From: Massilia sp. NR 4-1 | GTDB taxonomy: Bacteria > Pseudomonadota > Gammaproteobacteria > Burkholderiales > Burkholderiaceae_D | DNA: 64,000 nt | Direction: 5' to 3' | NCBI RefSeq assembly: GCF_001191005.1 | Contig: NZ_CP012201.1 | Coordinates: 434,001-498,000 of the forward strand | Shown: positions 24,917-33,070 of the stretch, one piece after another | Position numbering within the stretch: position 1 is the stretch's first letter | Layout: each line of letters begins with the position of its first letter | Made by a program: the position numbers and the translations under genes | Notes under the pieces: model-generated | Databases searched by the model: none | Seen by the model: only the letters and a program-made list of their open reading frames with translations | What the model was told of the DNA's origin: nothing

Positions 24917-25879
24917 ATGAAAAGCATAGAAGAGATCAATAAAAACAGCATCGGCGAGCGCAATCTGTCCACCATCGGCCAGCAGGCGTTCCGCCTCAAC
25001 GAACGCGCCAACGGCGAGCCGCTGCGTGTGCTGAGCGAGGCCGACTGGCGCTTCTGGCGCGAGAACGGCTATATCGTCATCAAAAAAGCGGTCGATGCCG
25101 AGCAGGCCGACCGCTTGCAGAAGCTGATGTGGGAGTTCGAGGAGCTGGATCCGGCCGACCCGTCGACCTGGTATCCGCCGCTCAAATCCCAGCTGCGCAA
25201 GACGGAGCTGAGCTTTAACGCCGGCATGATCGAACTGTATAATCACCAGTATCTATGGGATGCGCGCCAGACCCCGCGCGTGCACCAGGCCTTTGCCGAT
25301 GTGTGGGGGACCGAGAAGCTGTGGGTTTCCATCGACCGCATGAATTTCAACCTGCCGCCAGAACCGGGCTTCGTCTTCAAGAGCTTCATGCACTGGGATT
25401 ACGACCCCGATACCGACCCGCAGAACGTGCAGGGCGTGCTGGCCGTGAACGACCAGCTGGACGAGGAGGTGGGCGGCTTTGTCTGCGTGCCGGAGCTCTA
25501 CCGCAACTACGCCGAATGGCGGCGCGAGCAGCCGGACAATTGGGACTGGTACCGGCCCGACGTCAGCCAATTCCAGTTCGTGAACGTGTATCTGGAAAAG
25601 GGCGATCTGCTGATCTTCAACAGCAAGCTATGCCACGGCATCCGCCAGAACAAGTCCAAGGACAAGGTGCGGCTGGCGCAATACATCTCCATGATGCCGG
25701 CGCAGGAAGGCAACCAGGCCTTGCGCGACTGGCGCATCCGCTCCTGGAGCGAGCGCCTGGCGCCGGAAGGCTACAGCCTGCACGGCGATCCGCGCAACTG
25801 GGAACAGACCAAGTACCGGCGCGCGGTGCTGACCGCGCTGGGCGAAAAACTGCTGGGACTCAGTCCCTGGCAAGAGTAA
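24917..25879 (+). CDS. Phytanoyl-CoA dioxygenase-family Fe(II)/2-oxoglutarate oxygenase
   Basis: A 320-residue cytoplasmic non-heme iron oxygenase. The facial triad is visible: H159-x-D161 in MHWDYD and H240 in LCHGIRQNKS, with the following Arg as a 2-oxoglutarate anchor. The start ATG 24917 has GGAGGAG just upstream (24907-24913) and lies 13 bases after the previous stop. PhyH-family enzymes hydroxylate, epimerise or halogenate small molecules in many secondary pathways. Its tight coupling to the glycosyltransferase/GNAT gene suggests both act on one compound; the substrate is unknown. Confidence 0.85.
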   Translation: MKSIEEINKNSIGERNLSTIGQQAFRLNERANGEPLRVLSEADWRFWRENGYIVIKKAVDAEQADRLQKLMWEFEELDPADPSTWYPPLKSQLRKTELSFNAGMIELYNHQYLWDARQTPRVHQAFADVWGTEKLWVSIDRMNFNLPPEPGFVFKSFMHWDYDPDTDPQNVQGVLAVNDQLDEEVGGFVCVPELYRNYAEWRREQPDNWDWYRPDVSQFQFVNVYLEKGDLLIFNSKLCHGIRQNKSKDKVRLAQYISMMPAQEGNQALRDWRIRSWSERLAPEGYSLHGDPRNWEQTKYRRAVLTALGEKLLGLSPWQE

Positions 25880-25925
25880 GACCAAATTCAGTAAACATAG
25901 TGGGACAAATCGGAGGAAAGAAAGA

Positions 25926-27467
25926 ATGGAGCAGGGATTGCGGGAAAAAGTGGGCCAGCTGTTCATGGTGGGCTTCGATGCGCTGGAAGCCAATGACAGC
26001 ATCAAGCGGCTGATTCGGGAAAAGAAAGTGGGCGGGGTTATCCTGTTCCGCCGCAATGTGCACACGCCGGAGCAGCTCTCCGCCCTGTGCCGCGAACTGC
26101 AGGATATCAACGCCGAAGTGAGCGACGAACCGCTGCTGATCGCCCTCGACCAGGAAGGCGGCATGGTGATGCGCATCGAGCAGGGCGTGACGCCGATCCC
26201 GGCCGCCATGGCCTTCCAGGAAGCCGGCTCGGTCCAGGCCTGCGAACAGCTGACCCATGTCAGCGCCGACGAAATGCGCCAGATCGGCATCAATATGCTG
26301 CTGGCCCCCGTGCTGGACGTGAACAACAACCGCCTGAACCCCGTGATCGGCGTGCGTTCCTACGGCGAAGAGCCGGCCACCGTGATCGAATACGGCCTGG
26401 CCGCCGTGCGCGGCGTGAAGTCGGCAGGCATTGCCGCCACCGCCAAGCACTTCCCCGGCCACGGCGACACCGCCATCGACTCGCACTACGCCATGGCCCT
26501 GGTGCCGCACGATAAGGAGCGCCTGCGCGCCGTCGAGCTGGCGCCGTTCCGCGAAGCGATCGCCCAAGGCGTCGACGCCATCATGACCGCCCACGTGGTC
26601 TTCCCCGCGTTCGAAGCCGACACCTCGGTGCCGGCCACGCTGTCGAAAGCCGTGCTGACCGATCTGCTGCGCGATGAAATGGGCTATCAAGGCACGGTGA
26701 TTTCCGACTGCCTGGAAATGGCGGCGATCTCGGAAGGCGTGGGCATCCCGCAAGGCGCCATCTCGACCCTGCTGGCCGGCACCGACATCGTGCTGATCTC
26801 GCACCGCGAAGCGCAGCAGCATGCCGCCATCGACGCCGTGCTGGAAGCGGTGGAGCAGGGCCGCATTCCGCTGGCCCGCATCGACGAAGCCGCGCGCCGC
26901 GTGCATGAGCTGAAAAAAGTGAAGGCTGTGCAGCAATGGCGCGAACGTCCTGTCAAGCCGCAAGGCCTGATGCAGCCCGAAGCCCTGGCACTGGCCAGCA
27001 AGGTGCAGGCCGACGCCCTGCGCGTGCAAGGCGACTTCCGTCCGCTCGACCCGGCGCAGCCGGTCGTGCTGCTGACCATTGAAGTGCGCTCGCGCAGCGA
27101 GATCGACGAAGTGGCCCTGGCGCGCAACAAGGAACCGCGCAGCTCCATGCTGCCGGCCCTGCAGGAAGCCGGTCTGAACGTGCGCGAATACGCGCTCTCG
27201 GCCGAAGCGAAGGAAGAAGAAGTGGCCGAAGCCATCGCCTTCGCCAAAGGCGCGGCGCAGATCGTGGTCCAGACCTACAACGCAATGCTGGTCGATGGTC
27301 AGCAAAAGCTGCTGGCCGCGCTGCCGCACGACAAGCTCTGGCTCGTTGCCGGCCGCATGCCTTACGACCTCGACCTGGCTCCCGGCGCCGCCGGCCGCCT
27401 GGCCGCCTACGGCTGCCGTCCCGCCGCCCTGGTCCCCGTCGTCGCGAAGCTGGCTGGTCGCAGCTGA
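25926..27467 (+). CDS. Family 3 glycoside hydrolase, NagZ-like N-acetylhexosaminidase
   Basis: A 513-residue GH3 enzyme. The TIM-barrel domain has the N-acetylglucosaminidase signature KHFPGHGD (residues 174-181, where the histidine is the general acid/base in NagZ) and the nucleophile Asp in ISDCLEMAAI (about 261). A C-terminal alpha/beta sandwich (about 345-513) makes it the two-domain type rather than the 340-residue Gram-negative NagZ. No signal peptide, so cytoplasmic. The start has GGAGG upstream. It ends the four-gene MFS-glycosyltransferase-oxygenase-hydrolase run, and could remove a sugar from the product or recycle wall muropeptides. Confidence 0.85.
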   Translation: MEQGLREKVGQLFMVGFDALEANDSIKRLIREKKVGGVILFRRNVHTPEQLSALCRELQDINAEVSDEPLLIALDQEGGMVMRIEQGVTPIPAAMAFQEAGSVQACEQLTHVSADEMRQIGINMLLAPVLDVNNNRLNPVIGVRSYGEEPATVIEYGLAAVRGVKSAGIAATAKHFPGHGDTAIDSHYAMALVPHDKERLRAVELAPFREAIAQGVDAIMTAHVVFPAFEADTSVPATLSKAVLTDLLRDEMGYQGTVISDCLEMAAISEGVGIPQGAISTLLAGTDIVLISHREAQQHAAIDAVLEAVEQGRIPLARIDEAARRVHELKKVKAVQQWRERPVKPQGLMQPEALALASKVQADALRVQGDFRPLDPAQPVVLLTIEVRSRSEIDEVALARNKEPRSSMLPALQEAGLNVREYALSAEAKEEEVAEAIAFAKGAAQIVVQTYNAMLVDGQQKLLAALPHDKLWLVAGRMPYDLDLAPGAAGRLAAYGCRPAALVPVVAKLAGRS

Positions 27468-27475
27468 GTTCGTCT

Positions 27476-27536
27476 CACAGCCCAGTCCGTGCTCGCCTTG
27501 GTGCCAGGCACCATGGTGGACACGGGCTGAGCTGTG
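27476..27536. repeat. REP-like intergenic inverted repeat
   Basis: Outer arms CACAGCCCAGTCCGTG (27476-27491) and CACGGGCTGAGCTGTG (27521-27536) pair over 16 positions allowing two G-U pairs; the centre is a perfect palindrome TGGTGCC-A-GGCACCA (27499-27513). It lies just after the GH3 stop and may serve as a terminator. Its long, nested, GC-rich form is that of REP/BIME elements. Confidence 0.6.
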
Positions 27537-27615
27537 GGCTTGCACCAATTGGATCTGGCTCAGACCCCAAATCGGACACAGGATCGGCTGCTATCGATGT
27601 TCGCGGGCAGGCTGT

Positions 27616-27690
27616 TTATCGGACAAATAAGGCGATCAGGATCACGATCGGCAGGGGAATGCCAAGCAGTAAAAGTAGAATGGAACGCAT
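27616..27690 (-). CDS. 24-residue hydrophobic mini-protein
   Basis: A very short reading frame, start MRSILLLLLG and ending IALFVR, that forms one membrane helix with terminal Arg residues. GGAGAGA is spaced six bases before its ATG and the frame begins 14 bases after the stop of the larger membrane-protein gene on the same strand, so it looks like the second gene of that transcript. Supporting evidence is the ribosome-binding site, helix and operon position; no homology claim is made. Confidence 0.55.
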   Translation of the reverse strand: MRSILLLLLGIPLPIVILIALFVR

Positions 27691-27704
27691 GATGGTCTCT
27701 CCGG

Positions 27705-28592
27705 TCAGGTGGCGGGGCGCGTGACGACGCGGTCGTTATCGCGGCTCCTGCCGCCGAGTGTCGCGCACAGGCTGGCGACAAAGGCGCCGGCCAGCAGGGC
27801 GACAAACATCCACAGCGCCGAATGGGCGGCGGTCTTGCGCGCGGCGTCGGCCGCCTGCATCGCCTTGGCCTTGGCATTGGCCGTGCTGCTGGCGGCGCGG
27901 CTGTAGATCTCGTCGACGCGGCGTTCGGCGTCAGGCTGCGTCAGCGCGGAGCGGCGGGCGATGGTCTGCGCCAGATAGGTGCGGTCGCTGGGGGCCAAGC
28001 CGCCGCTGGCCAGCGCGGCGCTGAAGATGCGGGTGATTTCGGCGCGCTCGGCATCGCTGGACGGCGTGCCGTTCGCGGAGCGCAGCGTGATGTCGCTGTA
28101 ATAGTCGATCGCGTTGAATGCCTGGCCGGTGCCGGGCTTCGGCTTTTCAGCCGCCACGGCAGTGCTGGCGACATTGCCGATGACCGCGCCGCTGTCGATG
28201 GCGCCACTGAGCGCAGCGCGCATGCTGCCGGCTAGCAGGCCGGCGGTCAGCAAGGTGGCGACCGCCCAGGCCAGCAGGCCGTGCGCCGTATCGCGGAAGT
28301 GCACCTCATCGCCGTGTATCCCGGCCCATTTGACGCGCAGGCGGCCAGCCACGTAGCCGCCGATGGCCGATGCCGCCAGCTGCATGAAGATCACCCAGCC
28401 GATGGTGCTGCCGGCGATGGGCGCCTCGTTATAGGAATACGGCGAGATGGACGACAGACCCAGGCCCAGCCCCAGAAAAAGCAGGATGAAGGACAGGGCC
28501 GCCGCCGCCGCGCCACCGCCGAAAATGGCGCCCCAGGAGACGCCGGACGCGCTGCTCTCGGCGCCAACCGAGGTGAATGTTTCTGATTGCAT
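27705..28592 (-). CDS. Uncharacterised four-helix membrane protein
   Basis: A 295-residue inner-membrane protein with helices at about 22-50 (Gly/Ala/Leu-rich, AAAALSFILLFLGLGLGL), 64-85, 105-125 and 262-285. The loop between helices 3 and 4 (about 130-255) is hydrophilic, with a segment rich in Ala and Lys (SSTANAKAKAMQAADAARKTA). It has Gly-rich pairs GLLAGSMR and ISPYSYNEAP. No catalytic motif or known domain is recognised. It is divergent from the secretion-like operon, and its downstream neighbour is the mini-gene 27616. Confidence 0.7.
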   Translation of the reverse strand: MQSETFTSVGAESSASGVSWGAIFGGGAAAAALSFILLFLGLGLGLSSISPYSYNEAPIAGSTIGWVIFMQLAASAIGGYVAGRLRVKWAGIHGDEVHFRDTAHGLLAWAVATLLTAGLLAGSMRAALSGAIDSGAVIGNVASTAVAAEKPKPGTGQAFNAIDYYSDITLRSANGTPSSDAERAEITRIFSAALASGGLAPSDRTYLAQTIARRSALTQPDAERRVDEIYSRAASSTANAKAKAMQAADAARKTAAHSALWMFVALLAGAFVASLCATLGGRSRDNDRVVTRPAT

Positions 28593-28831
28593 GAGTCTCT
28601 CCTATTGTGTCGAACCTTGGTTGCAGGTGGGAAGGATCATGCACCTGTCGGGGGATGGGGTATGTACGGGAACGTACAAAACGGGGCGCAAGCGCGGCCG
28701 CCGCCGAAGCTTGCCGGCAAGCAGGCGTGGCGCGATGAGAACAACTATTGTAATCAGAAGCACAACAAAGAAACGATTGGTGTATGCTTGCCTAATTGAT
28801 AATTCGATGCCGCATCCATTCCCCGTCCACC
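28593..28831. promoter_or_regulatory. Divergent leader of the type II-like operon with two palindromes
   Basis: This 239-bp gap carries a TGTACG-GGAA-CGTACA hairpin (28663-28678) and a perfect 14-base palindrome GCTTGCCGGCAAGC (28709-28722), then an AT-rich stretch to about 28800. No well-matched -35/-10 pair was identified. These dyads are candidate operator or leader-RNA features for the secretion operon. Confidence 0.4.
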
Positions 28832-29380
28832 ATGGTTCCATCGTTTCTCGCTCCGCTTCATTTCCATGCGCGCGCCATGCTGCGTGCGTATCCGCTGTTG
28901 GCAAGCGCCTTGACGATGGCCGGCTTGGCTGTCTTGACGGCCGCTGCCGCGTTCTCGGTCTACCGGCATGAGGCGGAACAAGCCGCCATGCAGTTGCAGG
29001 TATGGCGCGGCATGCCCGAGCCGCAGGCGCGCCTGGTGTCGGTGCAGCAGGGCGTAGGCGCTCCGCTGCCATTGCCCGACTTCGACAGCGCGGAGCTGGT
29101 GCGCAAGCTGCAGGGCATCGCCATGCAGTCCGAGTTGCCTGTCGATGAGGTGGCCTATGCGCTGGAGAAGCATGAGCGGCGTCCCTATCTGCGCTACAAG
29201 GTCACGCTGTCGGTCAGCGCCGGCTATCCGGCGGTGCGTAATTTCGTCAAGGAGATCAGCAGCGGCCTGCCCAACGTCGCTCTGGACAGTGTGCGCTGCC
29301 GGCGGGTTGACGCGCCAGCCAGCCCGCTGGCCTGCGATCTGGCCTTTTCGGCCTTCTATCGGAGGGCGCTGCATGGATAA
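28832..29380 (+). CDS. PilO/GspM-like assembly protein
   Basis: A 182-residue bitopic inner-membrane protein: N-terminal helix (about residues 17-40, LASALTMAGLAVLTAAAA), then a periplasmic domain with alternating charged/hydrophobic segments (LPVDEVAYALEK, YLRYKVTLSVSAGY, RNFVKEISS) of the ferredoxin-like type found in PilO/GspM. It opens the type II/type IV-pilus-like operon and overlaps the next gene by eight bases. ATG 28832 was chosen over a TTG at 28796 and an ATG at 28877; none has a strong ribosome-binding site. Assignment rests on topology and neighbours. Confidence 0.6.
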   Translation: MVPSFLAPLHFHARAMLRAYPLLASALTMAGLAVLTAAAAFSVYRHEAEQAAMQLQVWRGMPEPQARLVSVQQGVGAPLPLPDFDSAELVRKLQGIAMQSELPVDEVAYALEKHERRPYLRYKVTLSVSAGYPAVRNFVKEISSGLPNVALDSVRCRRVDAPASPLACDLAFSAFYRRALHG

Positions 29381-29897
29381 ACGGGCCCGCATCCGCTGGT
29401 TCGTGCTGCTGAGCGCTTTGGCGGGCACCTTGGCCGTCGTATATTGGCCGGTGGAAGGCGCGGTGCAAGCCGCCTCCGTCCCGTCAACGGCGCGGCATGC
29501 GCCGCCGCGGACGGCAAGCAGTCCCGCCGCCGGGACGGAGCCGGCCGGCGCGGACCGGCTCTGGGAACCTGGCGCCAATGATCCCTTTGCCTCGCGCGGC
29601 TGGCAAGCCGCCTTGCCGGCCGTCGCCGCCGCCGCCGCTCCGGCACCGGTCGCGCCCATGGCCGCAGCGCCGCCGGCGGGGCCACCCGCCTTGCCTTTCC
29701 AGTTTGTCGGCCAATTCAAGGATGGCGACCAGCAATTGGTCTATCTGGGCCGTGGCGAGCAAATGCTGGTCGCAAAAAATGGAGAAGTGCTGGAACAAAC
29801 CTACAAGGTTGTGAGCGTAGGACAAACCCAGATCGAGTTTGAACACCTGCCGACGGGGACAAGGCAAATCATGCCGTTGCCCGCGCCGGACCATTGA
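29373..29897 (+). CDS. PilP/GspC-like periplasmic link protein
   Basis: A 174-residue protein with an N-terminal membrane helix (about 9-27), an Ala/Pro-rich flexible linker (about 30-105) and a small beta domain (about 108-170: LPFQFVGQFKDGD, LGRGEQMLVAKNGEVLEQTYKVVSV), the typical shape of the GspC homology region or PilP that contacts the secretin. GGAGGG stands six bases before ATG 29373. It is translated with an overlap to the PilO-like gene and lies 13 bp before the secretin gene. Confidence 0.65.
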   Translation: MDKRARIRWFVLLSALAGTLAVVYWPVEGAVQAASVPSTARHAPPRTASSPAAGTEPAGADRLWEPGANDPFASRGWQAALPAVAAAAAPAPVAPMAAAPPAGPPALPFQFVGQFKDGDQQLVYLGRGEQMLVAKNGEVLEQTYKVVSVGQTQIEFEHLPTGTRQIMPLPAPDH

Positions 29898-29910
29898 GCC
29901 AGGTATCGTC

Positions 29911-32223
29911 TTGAATATTCATCTTCTTTTTCCCCGTGCCGCCATCCTGCCGGCCGTGCTGCTGGTGGCGTGCGCCGCGCAGACGCACCACCGCGACGGC
30001 ATGCAGGCCATGGAGCAACGCAACTACCCTGCGGCGCTGGAGGCGTTGTCCAAGGCGAGTGCGCTCAAGCCGGACGATGTCGAGTATCGCAAGGACTGGT
30101 TGCGCGGACGCGAGGTCGTGACGGACCGCATGCTGACCGCGGCGGCAACGGCGCAGGCCGAGGGCCGCTTCGGCGAGGCGGAGCAGCAATACCGCGCCAT
30201 CCAGAAATTCGACCGGGAGAATGCGCGGGCGCGCGCCGGACTGGAGCAAATCCGCAAGGCCCAGCAGGCGGCGCAGGATGCGCGCGAGGCGCGCGAAGCC
30301 CTGGACAGCGGCGACAGCGCGCGCGCAGCCTTGCTGGCGGGACGGGCCTTGCAGGGCGCTCCCGGTTTGCCGGCGGCGCGCGACGTGCAGCGTGCACTCT
30401 CGGCCGCGCAGGCGCGCGAAGCGCTGCAGATTCCCACTCTCGGCGCCATGTACCGTAAGCCCATCAACCTCGAATTCCGCGATGCCAGCCTGAAATTCGT
30501 CTTCGACGCCCTGTCGCGCACCACCGGCATCAACTTCATCTTCGACCGCGAGGTCAAGCCGGAACAGCGCGTGACGGTGTCGCTGAAACAGACCGCGCTC
30601 GATGATGCGATCGACGTCATCCTCTCCACCAGCCAGCTGGAGAAAAAAATCCTCAACAGCACCGGGGTGCTGATCTATCCGAGTACGCCGGCCAAGCTGC
30701 GCGAATACCAGGATCTGATGGTCAAGGCCTTCTACCTGGCGAATGTGGAGGCCAAGCAGGCCGCGAATATGCTGAAGACGGTCCTCAAGCTGAAGGACGT
30801 GTATGTGGACGATAAGTACAATCTGCTGATCCTGCGCGAGAGCGCGGAGACCATCGTGCTGGCGGAAAAACTGATCAACTTGCAGGATCTGGAGGAGCCC
30901 GAGGTGATGCTGGAAGTGGAGGTGCTGGAGATTAACCGTTCGCGCCTGCTCAACCTCGGCGTGCAGTGGCCGGGCCAGCTGACCGTCGCACCCTTGCAGG
31001 TCAATCCCGCCACCGGCGGCAGCGGCACCTCCGGCACCACGGGCAGCACGCCGGCCACCATGAAGATCAGCGATTTGAAGTCGCTCAATTCGAGCGTGCT
31101 TGGCATCACCGTGCCGACAGCCGTCATGAATTTGCAGAAGACCGATGGCGATGCCAATCTGCTGGCCAACCCCCGCATCCGCGTGCGCGACCGGGAAAAG
31201 GCCAAGATCCTGATCGGCGACAAGGTGCCCGTCGTGACCACCACCAGCAGCGCCAATTTCGTTTCGGAGAATATCCAGTATCTGGATGTGGGATTGAAAC
31301 TGGAAGTTGAACCCGATATCCATCTGCGCGATGAGGTGGGATTGAAGCTGGCGCTGGAGGTCAGCTCCCTGGTGTCCTCCGTCAAGACCAATAGCGGTTC
31401 GCTGGCTTACCAGATCGGCACCCGCAATTTCAACAGCGCCCTGCGCATGAAGGACGGCGAAACGCAGATCCTGGCGGGCCTGATTAACGACCAGGACCGC
31501 TCCTCGGCCAACAAGCTGCCCCTGGTGGGCGACTTGCCGGTGCTGGGGCGCCTGTTCGGCAGCCAGAGCGACACGCGCAACAAGACCGAGATCGTGCTCT
31601 CCATCACCCCCCATCTGATCCGCAATATCCAGCGCAACGAGCCGGCGGCCGAAGCCTTCTGGTCCGGCACCGAGGCCACGCTGCGCCACCGTCCCCTGCA
31701 ACTGCGCAATGCCGATATGCCCTCCATTGTGCAGACGGCGGGCGGCAACGCGGCGCCGGCGCCGCTCGCCGCGGCTTCGGACGGACCCGCCTCGGCGCCC
31801 AGTGCGCCGAACGCGCCGACGCTGCAATGGGAAGGGGCAAGCCAGGTGCGGGTCGGCACCGTGGCGAGCCTGTCGCTGAAGCTGGATTCGCCCGAGGCGC
31901 TGCGCGCGGTCTCGCTGCAACTGGCGTATAACCCGGCCGAGGTGGAGATTGTCGGCGTCGACGATGGCGAATACTTCGGCAAGGATGGCAAGGCCACCTT
32001 CAGCAAGGCGGTCGATGCGGGCAGCGGGCGCATCTCGGTCAGCGCGAGCGGCAGCGGCAGCGGCGTCAAGGGAGGCGGGCGCTTGCTGACACTGAGCTAC
32101 CGGCCATTGACCGCCGCCCCCAGTGCCGATATCAGCGTGATCAGCGCTACGCCGGTCGGCACCCAGCTCGCCATCGGCCGTCCGGGACTGCCGCAGGTGC
32201 ACCGCCTGGGAATCGCGCCATGA
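29911..32223 (+). CDS. gspD: Secretin (GspD/PilQ-like) with C-terminal cohesin-like domain
   Basis: A 770-residue outer-membrane secretin lipoprotein. The TTG start gives a lipoprotein signal with lipobox LLVAC near residue 17. Then: TPR-like helices (about 25-165), a periplasmic N domain (about 188-240), and an internal N-type repeat before the secretin domain (about 330-575, ending VGDLPVLGRLFGSQSDTRNKTEIVLSITPHLIR-like, the secretin signature). Residues about 639-733 form a beta-rich cohesin-like domain. Secretins form the outer-membrane gate for type II secretion and type IV pili. The N-terminal TPRs and the cohesin domain are unusual additions. Overlaps the next gene by four bases (ATGA). 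Confidence 0.85.
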   Translation: MNIHLLFPRAAILPAVLLVACAAQTHHRDGMQAMEQRNYPAALEALSKASALKPDDVEYRKDWLRGREVVTDRMLTAAATAQAEGRFGEAEQQYRAIQKFDRENARARAGLEQIRKAQQAAQDAREAREALDSGDSARAALLAGRALQGAPGLPAARDVQRALSAAQAREALQIPTLGAMYRKPINLEFRDASLKFVFDALSRTTGINFIFDREVKPEQRVTVSLKQTALDDAIDVILSTSQLEKKILNSTGVLIYPSTPAKLREYQDLMVKAFYLANVEAKQAANMLKTVLKLKDVYVDDKYNLLILRESAETIVLAEKLINLQDLEEPEVMLEVEVLEINRSRLLNLGVQWPGQLTVAPLQVNPATGGSGTSGTTGSTPATMKISDLKSLNSSVLGITVPTAVMNLQKTDGDANLLANPRIRVRDREKAKILIGDKVPVVTTTSSANFVSENIQYLDVGLKLEVEPDIHLRDEVGLKLALEVSSLVSSVKTNSGSLAYQIGTRNFNSALRMKDGETQILAGLINDQDRSSANKLPLVGDLPVLGRLFGSQSDTRNKTEIVLSITPHLIRNIQRNEPAAEAFWSGTEATLRHRPLQLRNADMPSIVQTAGGNAAPAPLAAASDGPASAPSAPNAPTLQWEGASQVRVGTVASLSLKLDSPEALRAVSLQLAYNPAEVEIVGVDDGEYFGKDGKATFSKAVDAGSGRISVSASGSGSGVKGGGRLLTLSYRPLTAAPSADISVISATPVGTQLAIGRPGLPQVHRLGIAP

Positions 32224-32696
32224 GTTCCCGCCAGCGCGGTTTCAGCCTGATTGAGTTGCTGGCGTCGGCGGCCATCCTGGGAATACTGGCATCGGTTGCC
32301 GTGCCCGTGATCGAAACCACGGTGCGGCGGCAAAAGGAGCGCGAATTGCGCACCGCCTTGCGCGATATCCGCGCTGCCATCGATGCCTACAAGGCAGCTT
32401 CGGCCGGCGGCCATATTCCTGTGCTACAGGGCCATTCCGGCTATCCGTCAGCGCTGGCGGATCTGATGAACGGCGTGGTGGATGCAACGGACCCGGACAA
32501 GCGCAAGATGTATTTCCTGCGCAGGATACCGCGCGATCCTTTCCATGCCGACCAGACGGTGGCGCCGATGGCCATGTGGGGACTGCGCAGCTACTCCTCC
32601 ACGGCGCAGGCGCCCTTACCCGGGGACGATGTATTCGATGTGTATTCGCGCTCCGGCCTGACTGGATTGAACAAGGTGCCTTATGCGGAATGGTAG
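32220..32696 (+). CDS. GspG-like pseudopilin 1
   Basis: A 158-residue pseudopilin. The prepilin site is QRG/FSLIELLASA with the conserved Glu at +5, followed by the hydrophobic N-helix. The globular part has a SGGH...GYPSALADLM block. Likely assembles into the periplasmic pseudopilus after cleavage by a prepilin peptidase, which is not encoded in this cluster. Overlaps both its neighbours (4 and 14 bases). Confidence 0.8.
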   Translation: MSSRQRGFSLIELLASAAILGILASVAVPVIETTVRRQKERELRTALRDIRAAIDAYKAASAGGHIPVLQGHSGYPSALADLMNGVVDATDPDKRKMYFLRRIPRDPFHADQTVAPMAMWGLRSYSSTAQAPLPGDDVFDVYSRSGLTGLNKVPYAEW

Positions 32697-33066
32697 GAGA
32701 CTAAGCGGCTTCACCATGATCGAGCTGCTGGTGGCCCTGGCCATTGTCGGCCTGATTGTCAGCCTGGCGGCGCCGCGCTATTTCAGTAACCTGGACCGCG
32801 CCCGCGAGGATGTGCTGCGCGAAGACCTGTATGTGCTGCGCGACGCCATCGACAAGTACTACTCCGACCGTAACCGCTATCCGAATGAGCTGGCCGATCT
32901 GGTCAATGGACGCTACCTGCGCAAGATTCCGGTCGATCCCTTTACGCAAAGCGCCAAGAGCTGGGTGGTGGTGGCGCCGGAAGATCCCACGCTGGGAGCG
33001 GTGGCCAATGTGCGCAGCGGCGCGGCCAATACTGCCCGCGACGGCAGCTCGTTGCAGGAGTGGTAG
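32683..33066 (+). CDS. GspG-like pseudopilin 2
   Basis: A 127-residue pseudopilin with processing site LSG/FTMIELLVALAI (Glu +5 present) and a compact C-terminal domain that keeps the RNRYPNELADLVNGRYLRKIPVDPFT pattern of GspG-type major pseudopilins. Shorter than gene 33517, which is the better GspG match. Overlaps the preceding stop by 14 bases. Confidence 0.8.
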   Translation: MRNGRRLSGFTMIELLVALAIVGLIVSLAAPRYFSNLDRAREDVLREDLYVLRDAIDKYYSDRNRYPNELADLVNGRYLRKIPVDPFTQSAKSWVVVAPEDPTLGAVANVRSGAANTARDGSSLQEW

Positions 33067-33070
33067 CCCG

